A program made the translations under genes and the position numbers. Below are positions 58,952 to 64,000 of a stretch of 64,000 nucleotides of DNA, one piece after another. Where the stretch lies: NCBI RefSeq assembly GCF_900100955.1, contig NZ_FNCC01000005.1, positions 186,001-250,000 of the forward strand, written 5' to 3'. Origin of the DNA: Lentzea fradiae. GTDB taxonomy: Bacteria > Actinomycetota > Actinomycetes > Mycobacteriales > Pseudonocardiaceae. Each line of letters begins with the position of its first letter. Position 1 is the stretch's first letter. Under the pieces are notes generated by a model. It was not told the DNA's origin. It saw nothing but the letters and a program-made list of their open reading frames with translations, and did not search any database.

Positions 58952-60633
58952 GCATCGGCCGTGAGCAGTGGGTGCGGACGGCGGACGCGCTGCTGGGCGC
59001 CGCCTGGCGGCACGCCTCGCCGGACCGGGCGTTCCTCGACCTGCCCGGCAGGCCGTCGCACAGCGGTGTACGGTCGGACGGCCTGGAGGGCTACGCGCGG
59101 ACGTTCCTGGCCGCCGCGTTCCGCACCGCGCACGGCGACGACCCGCACAACTGGCTGGAGCGCTACGCCGCGGGCCTGGTCGCGGGCACGTCCGGCCGGT
59201 GGCCCGCGATCTTCGACGTCGGCCAGCCGATGGTCGAGTCGGCGTCGGTGGCGCTCGGCCTGCGCCTGACCAAGCCGTGGCTGTGGGACCGGCTCTCCTG
59301 CCAGGAGCAGGACCGCGCCGAGGCGTGGCTGCGCGAGGCGCTGCGGCACGTCCCGGCGGCGAACAACTGGTACTTCTTCCCGTACACCGTGGCCTCGTTC
59401 CTGGAGGCGGCGGGACGCGGCGACGACGAGACGCGCCAGGCGAAGCAGCGCGCGATGGAGCTGCTCCAAGGCTGGTACGCCGGTGACGGCTGGTACTCCG
59501 ACGGCGACGGCCGCGCGTTCGACCACTACAACGGCTGGGCGCTGCACCTGTACCCGGCCCTGGACGCGCACCTCGGCGGTGAGCCGATCACCACGCGCCT
59601 CCGGGAGCACCTCGAAAGCTTCTCCCTGCTGTTCGGCGCGGACGGCGCCCCGCTCTACCTCGGCCGGTCGCTGACCTACCGGTTCGCCGCGGCGACCGCC
59701 GTCGCGCTGGGCGCCGTCACCGGGGAGACGCCGCTGAGCCCCGGCCACTCCCGCGTTCTCATCGGCAGGACGCTCGAGTACTTCCTCGACCGCGGCGCGC
59801 TCACCGGCGGCCTGCTCAGCCTCGGCTGGCACGGCCCGCACGAGGCGAGCCTCCAGCCCTACTCCGGCCCGGCCTCGCCGTACTGGGCGTCCAAGGCGTT
59901 CGTCTGCCTGCTCGCCGGACCAGACCATCCACTGTGGACGGCGCAGGAGGAGGACGACGACTCCGACCGGACGCTCGCCTTGCCCGGCCCGGGTTTCCTC
60001 ATCCAGCGCCACAACGGCGTCACGAGGCTGCACAACCACGGCAGCGACCACGTCCGCCCGTTCGAGGGCGAGTACGCGACCGACGACGACCCGCTCTACA
60101 GCCGGTTCGCCTACTCGACGGCGACCGGCCCGACGGCACGGCACAACGTCGCCGACAACCACCTCGCCCTGGTGCACCGGGGCGACCGCAGCGTGCGCCG
60201 CCGCATCCACCCGCTGGGGGCGCGGGACAACTGGGCCGCCTCCTGGCACCGCCCGGTGTTCGACGCGGACCAGGTGATGGTCCCGGGACTGCGCGTCGAG
60301 AGCGTCACGGCCGTCTGGGACGACCAGGAGCTGCGCATCCACCGCGTCATCGGCGCCCCTCCCGGCACCAGGGCCGAGCTGACCGGCTGGGCCACCGACC
60401 TGCCGTCGTCGCTGGTGGCGGTGTGCGGCTGGACCGGTGAGGACCGCAGGACCGCGCCGCAGGGCACGGCGTTCTCCCCGGTCGTGCACGTCCCGGTGCT
60501 GACCGCGGACGTCGAGGGCACCGTGACGCTGGCCGCGGTGGCGGTGCTGAACGGCGAGGTCGCCGAAGCCGACTGGCAGGCCCGCGTCGACGAGATCCTG
60601 AAGATCACTCTCGACGCGTGCGACAAGGGGTAA
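58948..60633 (+). CDS. DUF2264 family protein, probable carbohydrate-active enzyme
   Basis: A 561-residue protein of the DUF2264 family, which is predicted to have an alpha-toroid like unsaturated-uronyl hydrolases or heparinase-type lyases. Markers are RSDGLEGYARTFLAAAF, NNWYFFPYTVASFLEA, DGWYSDGDGRAFDHYNGWALH and LHNHGSDH. No signal peptide is seen, so it acts inside the cell. Together with the hydroxyacid dehydrogenase and sugar-type regulator it suggests breakdown of an acidic sugar or oligosaccharide; that is inference. The GTG start overlaps the previous stop. Confidence 0.85.
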   Translation: MSIGREQWVRTADALLGAAWRHASPDRAFLDLPGRPSHSGVRSDGLEGYARTFLAAAFRTAHGDDPHNWLERYAAGLVAGTSGRWPAIFDVGQPMVESASVALGLRLTKPWLWDRLSCQEQDRAEAWLREALRHVPAANNWYFFPYTVASFLEAAGRGDDETRQAKQRAMELLQGWYAGDGWYSDGDGRAFDHYNGWALHLYPALDAHLGGEPITTRLREHLESFSLLFGADGAPLYLGRSLTYRFAAATAVALGAVTGETPLSPGHSRVLIGRTLEYFLDRGALTGGLLSLGWHGPHEASLQPYSGPASPYWASKAFVCLLAGPDHPLWTAQEEDDDSDRTLALPGPGFLIQRHNGVTRLHNHGSDHVRPFEGEYATDDDPLYSRFAYSTATGPTARHNVADNHLALVHRGDRSVRRRIHPLGARDNWAASWHRPVFDADQVMVPGLRVESVTAVWDDQELRIHRVIGAPPGTRAELTGWATDLPSSLVAVCGWTGEDRRTAPQGTAFSPVVHVPVLTADVEGTVTLAAVAVLNGEVAEADWQARVDEILKITLDACDKG

Positions 60634-60637
60634 CACC

Positions 60638-61150
60638 GTGGCGGGGAGGGCCCGATGTACCGGTGTGCGCCTCACCCTCCTCGCCGCCGTTTTCCTGCTC
60701 GCCGCCTGCACCTCCACGCCGGAGGCGGCGCCGGAGACCACGCAGCAGGCCCCGACGACCGTGGACCAGCCCGCCGGCACCGGCCCGAACTGCGCGAACG
60801 CCAACTCGTCCGTCGTCGGCAAGGCGCTCGGGCTGCGGTTGCAGGGCCAGCGGGAGACCGTCGACAAGGCCGTGACCACGTGCACGTACGTCGGCTCCGG
60901 CATGCCCGTCGAGGTGCGGTTCACGACGAACGCCACGCCCGCGACGGTCGCCGGGGCGAAGCCGGAGGGCGCCAAGCCGATCGAGGGCTTCGAGGACGAG
61001 GCGTACGAGGCCACGGCGGGTGGCTCCGAGACGACCCAGCACACCGTCGGCGCGCGCCGGGGCAGGACGCTGGTCGAGGTGCGTTCACCCGCGGGCGTGG
61101 AGCCGTCGAAGAAGCTGATCACCGACCTGTTCAGCCGCATCCAGCAGTGA
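60638..61150 (+). CDS. Putative secreted lipoprotein
   Basis: A 170-residue protein. The N-terminus RLTLLAAVFLLAACTST is a type II signal with lipobox LAAC, so it should be lipid-anchored outside the membrane. A Thr/Pro/Gln-rich linker follows, then a domain of about 110 residues with two Cys (NCANANSS and TTCTYVG) that may form a disulfide, like the DUF3558/sensor lipoproteins of actinomycetes. Function unknown. The GTG start is 4 bases after the DUF2264 stop, but a functional link is not clear. Confidence 0.75.
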   Translation: MAGRARCTGVRLTLLAAVFLLAACTSTPEAAPETTQQAPTTVDQPAGTGPNCANANSSVVGKALGLRLQGQRETVDKAVTTCTYVGSGMPVEVRFTTNATPATVAGAKPEGAKPIEGFEDEAYEATAGGSETTQHTVGARRGRTLVEVRSPAGVEPSKKLITDLFSRIQQ

Positions 61151-61270
61151 GGCCGTGACGCACCACCAAGCACCCTTCGACGAATGCTGTCCGTAACGTC
61201 CCGCCCTGCTCGCAACTCTCTTTCGTGTTTCCCCTACCGCACGCGGGGCCCTTTCGTCCTATCAGGGCGT

Positions 61271-61287
61271 ACGCGGGGCCCCCGCGT
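61271..61287. terminator. Bidirectional terminator candidate ACGCGGGG-C-CCCCGCGT
   Basis: A perfect 8-1-8 palindrome between convergent genes (lipoprotein ending at 61150, methyltransferase ending at 61386). A partial copy, CGCACGCGGGGCCC, lies about 40 bases to the left, so larger alternative hairpins are possible. No gene is seen in 61151-61385. Confidence 0.6.
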
Positions 61288-61385
61288 GCGAAAGCGACGT
61301 CACGGAGAGGCGGCGGTGAACACTGGCGGATGACACACGGCGGGGGTGTGACGGGCAAAGGCGGAAAAGGCGTCCGGCGCAGCGC

Positions 61386-61766
61386 TCAGACCGGCACGTC
61401 GAAGAACGACAGCACGCGGGCGCCCGGTGCGAGCCACGGCCTCACCAGGGCGTGCGCGCGGCCCGGGTCGCGGTGGAAGAGCCCCACCCGCACGGCGAAG
61501 ACCAGGTCGAACCGGCGGTCGCCGAGGTTCGCGTCCTCCAGCGAGGCGATGAGGAACTCGGCCTTGCCCGACGCGACGTGCGCGGCGTTGCGCCGGGTCG
61601 CGGCCTCGACCATCTTCACCGAGCGGTCGATCGCGGTGAGCGTCCCGGTGGTCAGCAGTTCGCACACCATCGTGGCGGCCACGCCCTGCCCGCAGCCGAC
61701 CTCCAGCACCCGGTCGTCAGGCAGGACCCCGAGCCGGTCGACGACACCTCGCAGCCGCTCGCTCAT
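61386..61766 (-). CDS. Small class I SAM-dependent methyltransferase
   Basis: A 126-residue Rossmann-fold methyltransferase core: VLEVGCGQGVAATMVCELL (SAM-binding motif I), LTAIDRSVKMVEAA (motif II) and RRFDLVFAVRVGLFHRD. It is shorter than typical members and lacks most of the C-terminal substrate lobe, but the end is clean, so it may be a minimal form and not a fragment. ATG at 61766 is preferred to the TTG three codons upstream. Substrate unknown. Confidence 0.8.
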   Translation of the reverse strand: MSERLRGVVDRLGVLPDDRVLEVGCGQGVAATMVCELLTTGTLTAIDRSVKMVEAATRRNAAHVASGKAEFLIASLEDANLGDRRFDLVFAVRVGLFHRDPGRAHALVRPWLAPGARVLSFFDVPV

Positions 61767-61809
61767 GGTCGGCAATCATGCGCCACCACGCGGAACGGGG
61801 CCACCGCGG

Positions 61810-62208
61810 TCAGCCCAGGTTGACCATCCAGTGCACGCCGAACCTGTCGACGAGGTCGCCGTACTCGTCGCCCCACATCTGCTTCTCCAGCGGGGTGCCG
61901 ACCTGGCCGCCCTCCGCGAGCTTGGCGAAGTACTCGCGCAGCACCTCGTCGTCGCCCGAGAGCGACACCGTGATGCTCGACCCGGTTCTGACCTCCGCGC
62001 CGGGCGGCGTGTCGGAGGCCATGATCGTGTAGCCGGCGTCTGTTTCCAGCTGGGCGTGCATGACCTGGTCCGCCTGCGGGGTGTCCTGCATGCCGAACTC
62101 GCCGAAGGTGTTCACCTTCAGCTCTCCGCCGAAGACGGACTGGTAGAACTCCATCGCCTCGCGGGCGTGGCCGTCGAAGCTGAGGTAGGGGTTGAGACGT
62201 GTGGCCAC
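61810..62208 (-). CDS. PhnB-like VOC-family protein
   Basis: A 132-residue VOC-fold protein of the PhnB/3-demethylubiquinone-methyltransferase-like group: RLNPYLSFDGHAREAMEFYQSVFGG, a middle MASDTPPG segment and WGDEYGDLVDRFGVHWMVN at the end. Most such proteins have no known function. GTG at 62208 follows AAGGAG. It lies 43 bases upstream of the methyltransferase gene on the same strand. Confidence 0.85.
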   Translation of the reverse strand: MATRLNPYLSFDGHAREAMEFYQSVFGGELKVNTFGEFGMQDTPQADQVMHAQLETDAGYTIMASDTPPGAEVRTGSSITVSLSGDDEVLREYFAKLAEGGQVGTPLEKQMWGDEYGDLVDRFGVHWMVNLG

Positions 62209-62274
62209 CGGGATCGCTCCTTGGGTAGACGGGCTCGCATCCTCGCAAAGCCTTGGCGCGCCTACCACTCGAAG

Positions 62275-63420
62275 TCACTCGGTGACACCGGGATCGCCCT
62301 GTGCGACCTTGCCCGCGTACACGAGTGTGGCCTCCGGTGTGAGCGGGTGGAACGTTCCGGCGCGAACGTCGCGGTAGGCGCGTTCGAGCGGGGAGCGCTT
62401 GAAGAACGACCGTCCACCCAGGACCTCCATCGCGAGGTTCACGACCTCGACGGCCTCGACGACGGCCTGGCGCTTGGCCAGCATGACGGTGGTGACCGCC
62501 TCGGGACCTGCCGTGTAGTCGTCGCCGAGGTCGTCGACGGCGCCCATCAGCGACCACCAGGACGTGCGCAGCTTGTAGTCCATCAGCCCGATCTGCCGGG
62601 CGGCGTTCTTCACCGTCGACCGCACGGCGACGTCCCGGGCGCCCGCCGCGATGCCGTAGTAGGTCGCGCCGCACACGGGTGCGAAGTGGACCACCGCGGC
62701 GAACAGCGGCGCGCCGAACTCCCCGTACGGGCGGCGGGCGGCGATCTTGCCCTCCGGCACGAAGACGTTCTCCATCACGACGTCGTGGCTGGCCGTGCCG
62801 CGCATCCCGAGGGTGTCCCAGGTTTCCTCGATGCGTACGCCGCCGGCGTTCAGCGGCACGCTGAAGTGCAGCACCTCGTCACCGAGGACGGCCGAGGTGG
62901 CGATGACGTCCGCCCGCGGCGACTGGCTGCAGAACGCCTTGCGGCCGTTGACCAGGAACCCGCCGTCCGCGGGGGTCGCGGTGGTCGTCGGCCACAGCCA
63001 GTCCGATCCGCCGCTGGTCGCGATGACCAGGTCCTCCGCCGCCACGCGCCGCAGCACGCCTTCCGCGTCCGGTGCGCCCTTGCGTCTGCGGTAGTCCTGC
63101 ATGAGCGTGAGGTAGAGGTGCATCGTGACGGCCAGCGCGGTGGCGCCGTCGTGCCGGGCCAGCTCGGCCTGCGCGTGGCAGACCTGGCGCATCGTGGCGC
63201 CGTGCCCGCCCAGCTCCCGGGGCACGGCCAGCGCGAGGTAGCCCTCCTCGCGCATCGCCTCGTACGCCTCGCTCACGAACGTGGCGTCCCGGTCGTGGCC
63301 GGAGGCGTGTGCTGCCGCGACCGCGCCGATGCGGGCCGCCATCTCGGTGAACCTGGTGTCGTCCTCCCCGGTGGCGACCGGGAAGGTGCCGGTCAGCCGG
63401 GGTGTGTCGAGTGTTGTCAT
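62275..63420 (-). CDS. Acyl-CoA dehydrogenase-family flavoprotein
   Basis: A 381-residue acyl-CoA dehydrogenase-fold protein. YLALAVPRELGGHGATMRQV, IATSGGSDWLWPTTTATP (flavin region), GFLVNGRKAFCSQSP, WDTLGMRGTASHDVVMENVFVPEG and LEVLGGRSFFKRSPLERAYRDVRAG are family segments. The usual catalytic Glu is not obvious, and the sequence leans toward DszC/SfnB-like flavin monooxygenase relatives, so oxygenation of a small molecule is possible. It is divergent from an HxlR regulator with two palindromes between. Confidence 0.9.
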   Translation of the reverse strand: MTTLDTPRLTGTFPVATGEDDTRFTEMAARIGAVAAAHASGHDRDATFVSEAYEAMREEGYLALAVPRELGGHGATMRQVCHAQAELARHDGATALAVTMHLYLTLMQDYRRRKGAPDAEGVLRRVAAEDLVIATSGGSDWLWPTTTATPADGGFLVNGRKAFCSQSPRADVIATSAVLGDEVLHFSVPLNAGGVRIEETWDTLGMRGTASHDVVMENVFVPEGKIAARRPYGEFGAPLFAAVVHFAPVCGATYYGIAAGARDVAVRSTVKNAARQIGLMDYKLRTSWWSLMGAVDDLGDDYTAGPEAVTTVMLAKRQAVVEAVEVVNLAMEVLGGRSFFKRSPLERAYRDVRAGTFHPLTPEATLVYAGKVAQGDPGVTE

Positions 63421-63468
63421 GGGACGAACGTAGGAACGCGCGACCCCCGCGGGTAGTTCTGGAAGTGA

Positions 63469-63506
63469 ACCGCCGCGGCGGTAACGAAACCTCCGCCGCG
63501 GCGGAG
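63469..63506. promoter_or_regulatory. Twin palindromes ACCGCCGCGGCGGT and CTCCGCCGCGGCGGAG
   Basis: Two perfect inverted repeats sharing the core CCGCCGCGGCGG, centres 23 bases apart (about two helical turns), lie between the divergent acyl-CoA dehydrogenase and HxlR start codons. They probably bind the HxlR dimer. Confidence 0.7.
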
Positions 63507-63515
63507 TTCCCGGGT

Positions 63516-64000
63516 GTGAGGACCTACGCGCAGTACTGCCCGATCGTCCGCGCCGTCGAGGTGCTGGGCGACCGGTGGACGTTGCTGATCGTGCGGGACA
63601 TGCTGAACGGTGCCTCGCGCTTCAACGAGATCTCCCACGGCCTGCCGGGGCTCTCGCGCGCTCTGCTGTCCCGGCGCCTGCGCCAGCTCACGGCCGCGGG
63701 CCTCGTCGGGCGCACGGGCGACGGCTACGCGCTCACCCCGGCGGGGGAGGCGCTGCGGCCGCTGGTGTTCAGCCTCGCCGAGTGGGGCGCCCGGTACGCG
63801 TTCGGCGACCCGCGGGCGGAGGAGCTCGACCCCGAGGTGCTGATGTGGTGGATGCACGGCCGCGTCGACACCGGCTCGCTGACCCGCCGCGCGACCGTCG
63901 AGGTCCGCGTCCAGGACCGCCGCCGCACGTTCTGGCTCGTCGTGGAGCCCGGCGACGCCTCCATCTGCTACACCGACCCCGGCCTGGAGGTGGACGCGGT
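63516..64000 (+). CDS. HxlR-family regulator (3' partial)
   Basis: An HxlR-type winged-helix regulator cut by the window end; about 161 residues are visible. RTYAQYCPIVRAVEVLGDRWTLLIVRDML, with a conserved Cys, opens the domain; SRFNEISHGLPGLSRALLSRRLRQL is the recognition region. A C-terminal extension (from about residue 105) continues past the edge, so it is longer than a minimal HxlR. The GTG at 63516 opens 9 bases after the second palindrome. It is likely the local regulator of the divergent flavoprotein. Confidence 0.88.
   Translation, partial: MRTYAQYCPIVRAVEVLGDRWTLLIVRDMLNGASRFNEISHGLPGLSRALLSRRLRQLTAAGLVGRTGDGYALTPAGEALRPLVFSLAEWGARYAFGDPRAEELDPEVLMWWMHGRVDTGSLTRRATVEVRVQDRRRTFWLVVEPGDASICYTDPGLEVDA

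Overview
This is a high-GC actinomycete chromosome fragment. GC-rich third codon positions, ATGA/GTGA/TGATG gene overlaps, frequent GTG and TTG starts, and many TetR, LysR, XRE, HxlR and DeoR/LacI regulators all point that way. The mix (PKS/NRPS, MbtH, P450s, MTAN-like and TIR proteins, a class II glutamine amidotransferase) would suit a Pseudonocardiaceae-like genus; the genus is an inference, not something the sequence proves.

Bases 1-15082 are the right-hand part of a hybrid PKS-NRPS biosynthetic operon that continues upstream of the window. In order: a KS-AT-ACP polyketide synthase (5' cut off), an NRPS with no recognisable adenylation domain, an MFS exporter, MbtH, a carrier protein, an FkbH-like protein with a collapsed HAD core, a KAS III-like enzyme, a full FkbH glyceryl-loading protein, a second carrier protein and a VOC protein. 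Almost every junction overlaps by 1-8 bases. FkbH-type N-terminal domains occur four times: two sit inside the NRPS where adenylation domains would normally be, one is in the HAD-poor protein, and one is in the complete FkbH. This is the strongest candidate here for undescribed assembly-line chemistry.

Bases 15086-21278 form a signalling/conflict-type island. It holds a TIR-macro fusion upstream of a long MTA/SAH-nucleosidase-like protein in one operon, a GNAT, a GT-A-like protein, an XRE regulator with a large unknown C-terminal domain, and a small class III cyclase-like protein behind an AT-rich divergent region with repeated CTGAA/TTCAG boxes.

Bases 21291-26999 carry methionine aminopeptidase, an EF-hand protein, a transmembrane Ser/Thr kinase, a ferredoxin-P450 pair with a divergent TetR, and a small membrane protein. 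Bases 27047-36408 are a sulfur block: CysD and CysNC (making PAPS), then DUF1214-sulfotransferase-SDR-SRPBCC, a TetR whose probable operator is found three times, cysteine dioxygenase, a YeiH-type exporter and its LysR regulator.

Bases 36425-54623 are mostly standalone functions: a secreted subtilase, a secreted esterase, a P450, TrpF, glutamine amidotransferase, PAP2, class A beta-lactamase, sirtuin, S4 protein, TetR/oxidoreductase pair, STAS protein, an animal-type haem peroxidase, DoxX, MFS and a second beta-lactamase-fold protein. Bases 54643-55733 encode a cobalt-type nitrile hydratase split into three subunits. Bases 56766-60633 are a carbohydrate-type catabolic operon (DeoR/LacI hybrid regulator, dehydrogenase, DUF2264) whose ABC transporter seems to have been deleted down to a 58-codon fusion of two gene ends. 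The window ends with a lipoprotein, a methyltransferase, a VOC protein, and an acyl-CoA dehydrogenase divergent from a cut-off HxlR regulator. No rRNA, tRNA, CRISPR array or complete insertion sequence was recognised.
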